Assembly (NCBI GenBank): GCA_963082975.1
Contig: OY720344.1
Coordinates: 90,210,107 to 90,274,106 of the forward strand
Direction of reading: 5' to 3'
Origin: Labia minor
Lineage: Eukaryota; Arthropoda; Insecta; Dermaptera; Spongiphoridae
Length of the DNA stretch: 64,000 nucleotides
Positions within the stretch are counted from its first letter, which is position 1; the number at the start of each line of letters is the position of its first letter. Of the stretch, positions 49,380-61,796 are shown in pieces. The notes under the pieces were generated by a model. That model searched no databases. It had not been told where the DNA came from and saw nothing but the letters and a program-made list of their open reading frames with translations. Made by a program: the position numbers and the translations under genes.

Positions 49380-50445
49380 CCATATTTAATTTGAAGAAAA
49401 TATTCAAGAGAATGAAGAATGGCAAAGCGAGTAGTATGTTATTACTGAACAAGGCGATTCCCTCAAAGTTATTTGAAATTTTAGCAAAGATATATGTAAT
49501 AAATGTATTAGGGGAAGATCATCCCAAACGAATGGAAAAGAGCACTTATTATCCCCATATATAAATAATGGAATAGACACAACTGTAATATTTACCGAGG
49601 AATTAGTATCTTATCAACATTGGTCGGAATTTATAGCCGAATAATAAACGAAAGAATCGAAATCCAGATAGCTGATTCCGAAGAGCAGAATAGATTTAGA
49701 AGCGGCACATATGCACAGACAGAATTTTCACCCTGAAGAACTTTGCAACTCACATGGTTTTTGTTGACCTGCAAACGATGTACTACATTGTACTGTAAGA
49801 ATAATATTGTGCCGAACACTAATATCAAGGTTGTAATAAACTATTATTTCTGGTGCAAAATTATGATTAAACAAACATTCCATCTCTGAATTTTCTGTCA
49901 CAAAGAGACTGCGAATGGACGTGGCATGACAACAACTGTCTTTAAAATATCTGTGGAGCAAGCTCTGAAGACCTGGAGAGGTAAATGTGCTGGTTTTAAA
50001 ATACCAATAGATAACGATATCCTCATTGCGCTGCTATTTGCTGACGATCAGGTGATGTTAATTGATAAAAAATGTGGTTCTTTTGCTGTGTGAATTAAAA
50101 AAGAAGTATAATAAATGGGGATTAGTAATTGAAGATTGAAGATTGAAGGCACTAGAACTCATGGCTTGGAGACCTGCGTAGATGGTTTGGGTGCTCATCC
50201 ATTGACATTTTTAGAGCTGTTGCTATATGCATCGCTAATCTGATATCTTGTCATATGGATCGCTAACATTTATAGGGAGAAAGCGTCTTAAGAAGTAATC
50301 AATTTTAACAATACGAAATACCACAAAGTGGCTAATGAGGAGAAGGAAGTTCTGGACTTTGATGGGATCGAGGTCAGGGGTTGCAATTCTTTTAAATATC
50401 TGGGATACCAAGTCCGCCAATTTATACTTGTAGGGAGCAATATAA
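49380..50445 (+). pseudogene. LINE reverse-transcriptase relic
   Basis: Pieces in several frames follow the RT order: MKNGKASSMLLLNKAIPSKL, IPNEWKRALIIPIYK, NIYRGISILSTL, EEQNRFRSG followed after a shift by CTDRIFTLKNF, MVFVDLQ (palm Asp), LLFADDQVMLI (catalytic F/YADD box near 50035-50060), EEKEVLDFDGIEV and NSFKYLG. It is a 5'- and 3'-truncated non-LTR element with many breaks. Confidence 0.8.
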
Positions 50446-51371
50446 CCATTTTACAAAATAATTATGGATTTTTTCTTATACATATTAATAATTATTTTAG
50501 ACTAGGATTTTTATAGTGTGACCAGTTACTCCTGGTTGCAGATATAAGCACGACTATATTGTAAATATATATTATATAGAAATAAATAATAGAGATTATT
50601 GAAGTTTAGAATTGGCAAGAAATTGGCAAGACCTGCATCCTCATCCATGAGAATGTTCCCAGGAGGTCATCCGCCTAACTAATTAAAAAAGACAATAACA
50701 AGGTTAAATACAAGATAACTATTTTCCCCTTCACCTGGATTCACTTTTTTATTAAATAATAAATAATACGAAAATCCGATTTTTCAATTTTTTCAATAAC
50801 CACTTAAATATAGAAATTTATTTTTAAAATAATTTCCATTGGACAAAATAACAAATTGGAAATATAAATATTCACAATAAAATTAAAAACAGAAGTTTAA
50901 GTAAGAAAAAGAAATATATATATTTATTGTGAAACTTTGAATTTAATTTAAAATCTTACGTAAGAAAAAAAAATACAATGAAATCCTTTAAAATTAATTC
51001 TTTCAGTTCTTAATTTATTATTTATAATAAAAAAGATAATAGAGTAATTTAAAAAAAAAATTGTAACTTCTTGCGAATTTTTATATTATATTTTTATGTT
51101 AATCTTTGCTAAGAAGATTTATATGCAAAATGACCCAAAATATTTCTAAAATATGTGCCCAAAGTTCACTAAAGAAAAAATCATATATGAATCATATTTC
51201 ATTTATTACCATCTTGTGAATTAAGAGCGTTGGATAAATCCAAATTTTATTACCTTAATGAATCGGCTTTTACAAATATTGACTGACATTTGCTTAAAAG
51301 AAAACATTTGATTTGAAATTCTCACTTAATTCTGATAAATTTTATATTTCACACATACACATAAAAAAACC
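50446..51371. other. AT-rich stretch
   Basis: No gene or identifiable element. Confidence 0.4.
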
Positions 51372-51936
51372 CTGGAGTGTCTCGAATCGACTATCACGCA
51401 AATTTGAATTGGACTAATTAACATATATTATATTTAAATTAAATTTAATTAGTTAAATTATAAATTATATAAAATTAATAAATTTATTAAACAAGCGCGC
51501 GTTTGGTTCTGTTGATGACACCCCGACACGAGCTGGCGCGTGATTCTCTGTCAACGTGTTAAAAAATTAATTCCGGTACTTTCAATGATTCAATCAATTA
51601 GAAATTCTATATATAGCAGTTTTATACAATTTTTAATCATGTGAAAAACTATCAAACATATATCTTTATTTTTCAGAGGAAAAAATATGAAAACTTAATG
51701 AAAAGGTAATGGTCCTCTTCCGAATGAGCTACATTTCTCAAAAGTTGAAAGACAACTACGAAATTTGAATAAAGCCAGTATACCAAATTTCATTATTCTA
51801 GTTCAAACCATTTTTGTGTAATCTTGTCTATGTACACACACAACCATTTTTCTCAACCTCATATTAGAGAAAAAGACCCAGGGACATTCAAAACGTATAA
51901 AAACATCAAAATCTCGACATCATGGCGAGATAGTAA
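51372..51936 (-). repeat. Helentron-like repeat family A, copy 5
   Basis: It starts CTGGAGTGTCTCGAATCGAC and ends CATCATGGCGAGATAGTAAA, where half of the terminal hairpin has been lost. The internal microsatellite is reduced to a few bases. Confidence 0.82.
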
Positions 51937-53288
51937 AGAATTGAAAAGAAAAAATATTATCTGATATTTCTGTTAATTTAAAAGTTTAATATCCACCAGA
52001 TTTCATCAGTCATTGTTTGTTTAATCCATTTCGTGGTATTTATTATTCGAACAATACGAATCGAGAGCAAACAGGTCAACATCCCTTGTCTTTCTATAAA
52101 GTAGATAACAAACAAAGCGAACATCAAAAGAAAGAAAGGTTTGTCAATTTTGTTCCTACTTTATGAATTCAATACTAAATGAGAATTTTAATATATTATA
52201 TCACCATAAATAAATACAATGAAAATTTGAGTTACTAAAAAAAAGTTAACTTTTAGGACTCATTTTAATGATCATTCGAAAACTTTTAGAAAATCATTAT
52301 AAAATTTAATTTTAAACTAAAAGAACTTGATTTTAAATTAGGTTTATAATTATAAAAACCTATTTTGTGTATTTAAGAAAAAAATACAATTTATGACTGG
52401 GTAGACAAATGAAATAAAAGAGTCTGGAGTATGTTATACAAATTTTGTAGAAATTTAATGAGATCTGTTGCTATTTTATTTAACAAATAAAGATCAAATG
52501 CCAAATAAAATTAATTTACTTAAGAATGAAGGCTAAATGAATTAAACGCTGACTGAATAATAAAATATAAATATGAATATGTATATGAATAAGTGTATAT
52601 TTAAAAAAAAAATTAATTTAATTAAATGTAAAAGAATATTTAATTTAGGTCCTAAAATATAATGTAATAATAATTTATCACGCAAAGTTGAAAATAATAA
52701 ATTAAATTGATGCTTAAAAGATAAAAATAATATCAGATAATAAATAGTCGTAGGCACCATGGGAATAATTACTAAATGAAGGTAAAAAAAAATGAATCGA
52801 TTATTTTAGAATATAAAATAATTTTAATATTAACTCATATTCTCTCTCTCTACATAATGATCAACAAAAAAATTTACTCAAAAAATAATTTCGAAGAAAA
52901 ACAAATATTTATAATTAAAAATTAAATTTTTGTTAATTTATTCTAAATATATATGTATAGTAGTATATATAATATGGTTATTGGATTTAGTTCTCTGAGT
53001 TGTTGTTTAGTACTTTAAATAAATTATATTTTATAAGAACATTGAATGTCTGTTTGGGAATATTAATAAATTGGCTCGACCGATTATTATGAATATCCTC
53101 GATTCCACTATACTTCTTGTAATTACTCTTGTTTGTGCGTTTTTTTATAGATTATAGATCAATTTATATTTTCAGAAATTCAAAAATTAATTTTTGGAAT
53201 AAAAACCTTTAATAATTTATCGAGTTGTTCATTCGATATCCAGTCGATGTATCACGGTTTGATAACATGTCTATACATTTTCGACAGT
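51937..53288. other. AT-rich stretch
   Basis: No gene or identifiable element. Confidence 0.4.
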
Positions 53289-53702
53289 AAAAAAAAATAT
53301 AAAAAACTTTTTAAAAACACGCTTTTATTTAAATGTACTAAAAAGGGAAAAATAATTTCTCCACACACACCACGATTTCTTTACAATTAATCATATCTAA
53401 CAAATGAAAGCGTGGTCGCCAAGCATGCAGGAAAAGGAAAAGAATACGAAGGACATTTCATTGTATATGCACAAACCTTTCTGTTGTTTTTTTTTTCCTT
53501 TTCCACTATAATTGATAATTACCGTATGTCTATTTGAAGTAGAATTTTCGTTTTTCATTGCATGTTTGGCGCCCACGCTTTCATATTTTAGATATGATTA
53601 AATTAATTGTAAGGAAATCGTGGTGTGTGTGTAGAAATTATTTTCTCCTTTTTAGTGCATTTAAATAAAATTTTAAAAAGTTTTTTTTATATTTTTTTTT
53701 CT
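53289..53702. mobile_element. Foldback element with about 140-base arms
   Basis: The left arm (to about 53430) and right arm (from about 53560) are near-perfect inverses: CACACACACCACGATTTCTT against AAGAAATCGTGG-like sequence, and GAAAGCGTGG...GCCAAGCATGC against GCATG...GGCGCCCACGCTTTC. The interior is about 130 bases and non-coding. Confidence 0.8.
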
Positions 53703-54040
53703 TATTTCCTAATATTTAGTCTTGACAGAAATTTCGCCCGGCTTATGATTTCAGGTTATCGTGTGAATGTTGAAAGAATCTAATTCAGGTCGATTCTTCA
53801 CCTCAAAAAAAACTATATATCAAATAGCTGGTATAGGGGACTGATTATTATTATTATTATTAGATTATTGGTTTATATATACATATATCTTTTCAAAAAC
53901 AATATCGCCATTACTTTAATTGATATTCATTTAAATTCAAAAATTATGTATCTTATTTTTACATAATAATTAAACATGATTTAAATTCATTTAATTAAAA
54001 TAATAACTTTTAGAATAAATTATTTAATACAAATGAGTTA

Positions 54041-54085
54041 CGAGGGCAAGTCAATAAGTCAGAGACTTTTTGAATGAAACCCAGG
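54041..54085 (+). mobile_element. Possible mariner terminus
   Basis: Directly after TA the sequence CGAGGGCAAGTCAATAAGTC resembles mariner tips of the CGAGGG(C/T)...TCAATAAGT type. The opposite tip was not found. A minus-strand open frame at 54530-54718 (FFAAKVKDNNPKTTHVF...) has balanced codons and might belong to a transposon, but I do not recognise it. Confidence 0.3.
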
Positions 54086-54145
54086 TTTTTGGATAAAAAA
54101 TTAAATTAGCTCTTATTAATATATTATATATATATATATATATAT

Positions 54146-54146
<1 letters not shown>

Positions 54147-54176
<30 letters not shown>
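54147..54176. repeat. GATA microsatellite
   Basis: About seven GATA units directly follow a short TA run. No hairpin repeat of families A-D is recognisable around it. Confidence 0.9.
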
Positions 54177-54962
54177 TAGATAATTACTATTTTTCAATAT
54201 TATGCATTGTGTAATTACTAATTGATAAAAATAATAAAAAAAAAATAATAATTATATTAATGTCTTATAATCAAATATTTAAATTATATATATTTATCTT
54301 TTATAAATTATTTTTATTATTAATAATTTATTCTAAAAGTTATCATTTAAATTGATTCAACAATATTATTAAATTATATTTATTAAATATTTTGGTAGAA
54401 ATAAAAAAATTCTTTAAGTTCTTTAAATTCTTTAAAGAATTTTAATTAATAGTTCCCCTCAATAAGCCCTTAATATATCTGTGTAAATTTTGCTATTTTA
54501 ATAAAATTAGTTATATATGGAAACGTTTATTAGAAAAATAGCATAGACCCTTTTCTAGAATATATGGACTTTCGATTTGCATTTTTTATGACCGTTTTGC
54601 ATAAATGTGGCTGAACTTTGTTGATACAGACGTCAAATTTATTCGTGAATACGTGGGTGGTCTTGGGATTGTTGTCTTTAACCTTAGCTGCGAAAAACTC
54701 GCAGAAAAAATGCAACAAAATTAAAAGGCATATTTTCTTTATTGAAAAAAAAAAAATTGCCCTTTTGAATACAAAATGATCATGGATTGAATCTATTATT
54801 TTAAAAAGAATCTTTGAATAGAATAAGAATTAAATTTATATAAGAATTTATGACAAAAAATATAATAACAATAAAATAAAATAGATATTTAATATGATAA
54901 TTATGTGTACTTTCTGATGAAAAGAAATTTTAAAGTTTTTGATTAAAAATAAAAAGACATAA

Positions 54963-56175
54963 GGTAGAGGAGGGTAATTTCGTCACTGACGTTAGTCTCG
55001 TCACTATTTTTAAAAACCCTTAATTATAAGATTATAGTATTGAATGAAATTTACTTTTTGAAATTTGGGGCCTTTGGAAACCCCTATTTACAAAAATTAT
55101 GGTGCCACGTTTCAGTATGGCGGACACAAAAAATTCCGAATCAAGCATTGGTGAGTATCTTTTTGTTTTATTAAATTTCTTAGCATTTTTCATAAGAATT
55201 TGGTAGTGTTTTATGAGATTTTTGCTGTCAAGTTTAAGTTTAATTCACATGGGGCGTTTTTTTACAATCTAACAGTGTTTAACTATTTATTCAAAAACAA
55301 AATGTGGTTATAAACGCTTGGGGCTTCTTTAGGGGGGTGACGATAATACCTAAAACCAGAAGACTTGATGTATTGAATTTCGTCAGTGTGACGATTTTAT
55401 CTTCATTTATAATTATTTTTTTTTCACTTAATGTTAAATCGTCAGTCACTTGCTTTAACCACTTAATGTTAGGGTTTTTTGTGAAATCAGGTCAAAAAAG
55501 TTGTTTTTTTTTTTTTTATTTTTAATATTGATATAAATTAGAAATCATAATATAAACTTAAAAAAACATACAAAATTGAAAAACGTTATTTTTTAAAAAA
55601 AAATTGGAGTGTCTCCACTCGACTATAAAAAAATCTCTCAAATTTGAATTGGATTAAATAAGACATATATATTATATTTAAATTCAATTTAATTAATTAT
55701 AAATTATAAATTAAAATTAATAAATAATATTTATTAAACCCGCGCGTGTTTGGCTCTTTGTTGATGGCACCACGTCACATGCTGGCACGTAATTGCCAGT
55801 CAACCTGTTAAAAAATTAATTCCGGTACTTTCAGCGATTCAATAAAGCTGAAATTCTATATATAGAAGTTTTATATAATTTTTAATCATGTGAAACCCTT
55901 GGAATGCAATTATTGGTCACATAAACACTCCAAAGAAAATCAGTAAGACGCGAAATGTGTACAAGGTGGATGAACTTTCAAATTATTTAGATTAGAATAG
56001 ATTAGATGGAATTTAATTGTATTTAAATGTAATTAACTTAAATAAAAATTTCATTTTGATTCAGCTGAGTGCAAAGTTGCTTTTTTTAGATTTTAGAGCA
56101 GAAGGAATCCTAAGTAGTAAAATGTGAGTGACGAAATTAACATCAACGATTAGATGAATTTACGAAATTACCTAC
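54963..56175. mobile_element. Possible DNA transposon with GGTAATTTCGT ends, split by a family A fragment
   Basis: The left end GGGTAATTTCGTCACTGACG and the inverted right end GTAGGTAATTTCGTAAATTC are similar, and TTTCGTCAC-like motifs recur near both ends. Inside, ATGGCGGACACAAAAAATTC at 55117 opens a short frame (MADTKNSESSI) that runs into a good donor, GGTGAGTAT, at 55150, like the first exon of a transposon gene. Family A copy 6 is inserted at 55604. The superfamily is not determined. Confidence 0.4.
55604..55895 (-). repeat. Helentron-like repeat family A, copy 6 (truncated)
   Basis: It starts TGGAGTGTCTCCACTCGACT and runs through CCGGTACTTTCAGCGATTCA and TATATATAGAAGTTT. It stops abruptly after AATCATGTGAAA, lacking the microsatellite and hairpin half. 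Confidence 0.82.
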
Positions 56176-57270
56176 ATTTCAGGAAATGCTTAATTTTCTT
56201 CCAAAATTTCTGGCATCAGTATCAGTAAGAAAAATTAAAATTAATAAGCTATTCAAATAGGAATTACTGAGTTATGTTGCGAAAAGTCAATTAGCATATA
56301 TGAAAACTAACATGGCAGCATTAGGAAACGTGTACAAAAATGGCTTAGGATGACAATTCTTTATCTTATTTTTATTTAATTTAAGTATATATTGTAGATA
56401 TGATTTCAAATGTATTACTATTCAATCAAAATAAAAATTGATTAAATTTTTTTTTATACTAGATTTTATAATAAAATAAAGAAAAATTTCTAATTATCAG
56501 AAAATTTAATAAAAATTACTTAAATTACATTATCTGTAAATTAATTAATTAATAAAATATAGAAATTAATATTTTTTCATTGTGAAATCGTATAGAAATT
56601 TAAATTTTCGAACGTAAGATAACAAGAAGAAATTGTTCAGGATTCAAATATTTAGCATGCTCATTAAATTTTCCTCCGTTTTGAAATGCCTCCTTAATGA
56701 ATTCTTGTAAAATGAAAGAGAGAAAGATACAGACAGCACTTGTACTTGAGAATAATTAATGAGAGCGTCATGGATTTTAAATAATAGCACGAAGACAGGA
56801 TTAAATAGAATGCCAGCGCCTGTACTTAGGCAACTGAATGAGCAGCGCAGCTTTAACCATTGCATCAAGATTAATTTATGCCCGAAGAAAAATATTGGTT
56901 TGACAAATGGGCCTCTCTTCCCACTCTCTATCTCTCTTTCTATCTCATGGGAAGTATTCATATACATGAATAGTGAAAAATATTTAATAAACATCGTCGT
57001 TTTGCCCGACAATTTGGAGTGACATTTCGATTAGAGTTTGTAAATTACATTTTGTAAAATATAACTCGGGTAGAGAATTGAACGGGATCAATAAAATAAA
57101 ATTAATATTCCACTTCAATTGTTAATTTACTTTTCTTTGAAAATATAAATAAACTAATAATAAAAAAAAAAAAATAAATTGAAATAAGATAGGTTTTGAA
57201 AATTAAGATTGAATTTAATAGTTTAAGCTTAAATATCAAATTTATAGAAATAAATAAAAAATACTTTTAG

Positions 57271-57532
57271 CAGTGGTGTATTGGGAGGGAAACGCGGGGG
57301 AACGACGTTCCCTTAGATTTTTTCAAAACCGGATCGTATTCCAGTACTTTTTCATGTCCCGACAACTCCCACTTAAATCTGCTAGAATTTCTTTTTTTGT
57401 GTTCGTTAATATTTTGTACAGTAAGAATAAGAAAAAAAAAAACTTATATGGAAAAAAATAGTTTGCTGAAAATAGGACTTTTTTGCTCCCACTATCCGTT
57501 CCCTTACTTCTTATTTTACCAATACATCAATG
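57271..57532. mobile_element. hAT MITE 4 with 8-bp target duplication ACTTTTAG
   Basis: The tips are CAGTGGTGTATTGG and, inverted, CATTGATGTATTGG. ACTTTTAG flanks it exactly on both sides (57263-57270 and 57533-57540). 262 bases, non-coding. Confidence 0.88.
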
Positions 57533-58489
57533 ACTTTTAGTACAATTAATCTAACTATATAGTTTAATTAAAACTTATTTAAATTATGAAAAATTTTAAT
57601 ATTTGTGTAATAAGAGCTCCATAATCTAATATTTTCCTCTATTTCAATTTGTGTCCATATTCTAATTATTCAATCAAAATCAATTTTAATATTTTCGTTC
57701 TAATTTCTATTTCTATCTAAATTTCAATATCTTTCATTTTAACAGGGTTTGTTATCAATCAAATTCACTCAAACTAAAACAACAGAAATTTCTAAGGGCT
57801 TTTGTTCTTAGGAAAACACTTGATTTCCTGCCTTTCTCTTACTACCCAGATTTCGAACTTGCAGTTTCCAACTTGGCAACAACAAATAATGATATTAATA
57901 ACAATAATAATAATACTGGATAAGGAATAAGAGAAGTTTTCATAAATGTCATCATTTACTTTAAAAACATATAAATAAAGTCCTAATATGGATATCATTT
58001 CAGTCAAAGGTTAAAACTTTAAAGGAAAAAGTAAAAAAAAAAAGAAAATTGATTATTGATAGAATTTTATTTGTTTATTTATCAAAGGTAATAAGTTATT
58101 TAGAGAATGTTTAAAAAATAATAAAAAAAATATAAAAATATTGTGATTAATATCTAGAGAAGGGTGTATAAAAACATAAATTAAAATGAAGATTAATAAG
58201 ATAATGATGGGAATGGGAAAGTTAATCAAACTGTAAAGCAATTTTATTAATTCCTTTATATATTAAATTAATTATATGAATATTTTATTTTTAAAATTTT
58301 ATGAAAAGATCTAAATTTGTCAGTTTGTAGTACTCGTAATTTTATAATCGTAGTTACCGAATTTCTCTAGTCATCACATAAATTAATAAAATTAGCGGAA
58401 TGATAATATTCAGCCGTTTTAAAATTAAATTCTGACGTTTTTAAGAGTATTTTAATTATATAAATGTGAATATATATTTAACTTACTTA

Positions 58490-58555
58490 ATTAAATGTAA
58501 AAGCATAGATTACTGGCGTCTTTCCAAAAAAACTATCGACGTGAAGTAGTACCTG
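58490..58555 (-). other. Possible small exon (unsupported)
   Basis: On the minus strand a strong acceptor (ttttttcag) precedes an open stretch reading VLLHVDSFFGKTPVIYAFTF that ends in TAA just before GTAAGT. Composition is less AT-rich than its surroundings. No partner exon is seen, and I do not recognise the peptide. It may be chance. Confidence 0.2.
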
Positions 58556-58779
58556 AAAAAAATAAAATTTCTAAAATAAAACTTGTTTATGGGGAGAAAT
58601 ATTGGGGGTCGATCAGTTAGTAGATAGTGACCAAATAGATAATGAGAGACTTGGAGTTGGGAGAATAGAAGTTGGATGGAAAAGACTCAGGAGATAGAGA
58701 CTTTTGAAGGAATGTGGTTGCTGAGGCAAAGAAATTTCAAGTTCCGTAGAGGCATAGAGTTATATAAATATATAAAAAT

Positions 58780-59230
58780 CTGGAGTGTCTCCACACGACT
58801 ATTTTAAGTCAAAATTTAAAAAATTATTTCCGGTACTTTCAGCGATTCAATCGAGCTGAAATTCTATATATAGCAGTTTTATACAATTTTTAATCATGTG
58901 AAAAACTATCAAACATATACCTTTATTTTTATGGTCAGTTCAGAGGAAAAAAAAATATGAAAACTTAATGAAAAGGTAATGGTCCTCTTCCGAATGAGCT
59001 ACATTTCTCAAAAGTTGAAAGACAACTACGAATTTTGAATAAAGCCCGTGTACCAAATTTCATTATTCTAACTCAAATCGTTTTTGCGTAATCTTGTCTA
59101 CATACATACATATATACATACATACATACACACACATACGACTGACATTTTTTTCCTCACCCTTAGTGAAAATGCCTCAGAGACCTTCAAAAGGTATAAA
59201 AACATAAAAATCTCCACGACGAGATAATAA
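58780..59230 (-). repeat. Helentron-like repeat family A, copy 7 (internal deletion)
   Basis: It starts CTGGAGTGTCTCCACACGAC, jumps directly to TTCCGGTACTTTCAGCG, keeps the TATATATAGCAGTTTT block and the TACA array (59098-59135), and ends in a decayed hairpin (CTCCACGACGAGATAATAA). Confidence 0.82.
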
Positions 59231-61489
59231 AAAACATGTCAAGCAAATTTATTTTCTAGTTTCTAAGTAATTAACAAAATTCTAGTCGCCCACTATTGTC
59301 ATAAGAATATTATTTCATTACAATAAAGAAATAACCAGGAATTGTAATTATGATATTTGTTCATTCTGGTAATTTTTACTTTGTTTATATATCAAATCAT
59401 TTGTTTCTCCAAGAAATATACAAATAAAAATAATAAATATTTAATTTATTTATTTTTAAATTAATATAAATTTTATAAAAATATTCCTTTTTTTATCTTT
59501 TCAATATAATTTTATCAATTAAAATACAGTGCATTAGAAAAATATAGATATTATATAAATTTAATAAATAATAAAAACTAATATTAAGTATTATCTCTTG
59601 AAACAGATGTGTATAATTAAGATTGCTAATTTATAAATGCTCATATCAGTAAAGCTCTAGGAAATAATGAAGTTAGAATAGTTATTTATTATTATTTATA
59701 ATGAAATCTACAAATGTATAGAAATTGTATTGATAAATGATAAGAAATCATTTCCCCGTATTTGATGTTTATAAATTATTCAAAAATTAGTTTATTTATT
59801 TTTATTAGATCTTATCGATAAATATAAATTTAAAATAAAGTTCTTTGTATTCTCTTATTAAAAAATTAATACGTGACTACATTACTCAGTTTTTACTTGG
59901 CTATACATACGTGAATATCATAAATAATTACAATTTATCTTCGATCAACTGGCATCGTTTTAATTAATATTATATATTTATAAAATTTATATAAATATAT
60001 ATGCTTTATGGTCAAATATACTGAATATAAAGATTGATGGTATATTAGATTATACCAGAAAAATAAATAAATAACAAAAAGTGTGTACAGAATGAACTGA
60101 GAAAATATTCCATTTAAATTCTTTCTCATCTTCCACTTGATTTATTTAATAAAATTATACTCATATTTAAATAAAAAATTAACGGTTCAACATAAGAATG
60201 GAAAAATCATATATATTCGTTCATTATCATTTTCAAAGTAATATTTATTATTAGTGAAATATGGAAAACTATTGAAAATATAGAAATATTTAACAGTAAA
60301 TCTTTGGTACGAAAGATAAGTTACATAGACAAAAGTGAATCAAAATAAAACAGAAAAAATTAATTTTATTGTATCTTAAGTATAAAGTATATATATATAT
60401 TCATTATTAAGTTGAATAATTTATCAAATGATTTTTGCAAAAAAGGAATATGATTAGCTGCTTTTGTCCTTTTCAAATTTCAAAGTCTAGAAATATTCCA
60501 ATTATATAATCGATTCTTAAAATCAACATTATCAATATTTCATTCATATCATTTTGAGTAAATTAGTCAAAATTTTGAGCAATCTTGAGTCTAGCGTACA
60601 GAGTACTCTAATCTCACTTCTCTCCCCAAAGGATACATATATAGAATATAGTAAAATAAATAATAATAAAATTATTCAAAATCTAAATTACTTTTCACAT
60701 GTGAAAATCATTTACATACAATTATTATAATCAGAATAAATAGAAGAAAAATACAAAATAGATACTTTTTATCGAATTCTATATAAAATTAGAATCTGAT
60801 TTAATAAAAGCGCTAGTGTGAATACATCAAATGGGGAATCCCCAAAACATTTATATAGAAAAATCACGATACTAAGGATATCAAGATCATTTCTTTAAAA
60901 TCATAGAAATATAAAAAAAAGATTAAAATAGTAGTTAATTTTATTAAAAATAAATATTTTTAAAGGGAATATACTAGAATTTATATATATAAGATAAAGA
61001 TGATAATACTGAATATTATATTGTTAATTGAATGAGCAAAAATGGATTTTTATATTCAAAATTAAAATAATTAAACCGAATAATTACAAAAGTGAACAAA
61101 TAAATAGAAAATGAACTCAATTAAATAAATTAATTAATTAAACGATATTATTTTTAATGAAAATGTTTTTAATTTGATTGAAGTGACCGGCACATTAAAA
61201 GCTTTTACTTCTTCGGCTCTAAAAGATTATAACACAATATACTTTATTTTTTTGTATCATAAATTTAAAATCGCAATCACATAGGATTATTTTTTAATTG
61301 TGATGATCATAGTTTCATGAGTCGAAATGTAATAAGTAAATGATTAGAAATGTAATATTTTAAAAAAATTGATAGTTTATTAATGATAATAAATTTGAGT
61401 TTAATATAATAATAAGAGTATAGACTTTTATTTAAATATATAAATATAATTTAGGTTGTAAATAAATAAATACCTTTAAAAATGTTGTA
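59231..61489. other. AT-rich intergenic stretch upstream of the drebrin-like gene
   Basis: No gene or identifiable repeat; A/T runs dominate. Confidence 0.4.
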
Positions 61490-61796
61490 TATGTAGTTTT
61501 ATTGGCAGAATGCCATCAAATGGCACAGCACTGACAGGTAGACCGGTCAGTCAACTTGTTCGAGATATAGCGAGGTGTGCGCACTCTTTCGGCGACCGTG
61601 ACAACCCTCTTCCCTCTCCTCCACCTGCTCTCCCACTTGTACCTTGTTTGTCGATTTGTTAGTGAAACTCACTACTTTTGACAAGCCGCTTACTCACTTA
61701 TCAAATTCAATTTTATATATGAATTTATGTTAAATTTATAGACCATTTCTACCGGTTTCTTTTCTAGATTATGTTCTAAGTGATAATAGATTGAAA
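61490..61796 (+). promoter_or_regulatory. Probable promoter and 5' UTR of the drebrin-like gene
   Basis: A relatively GC-rich block (about 61505-61690) with CT-rich segments sits just upstream of the ATG at 61797. No TATA box can be singled out. The promoter role is inferred from position and composition. Confidence 0.45.
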
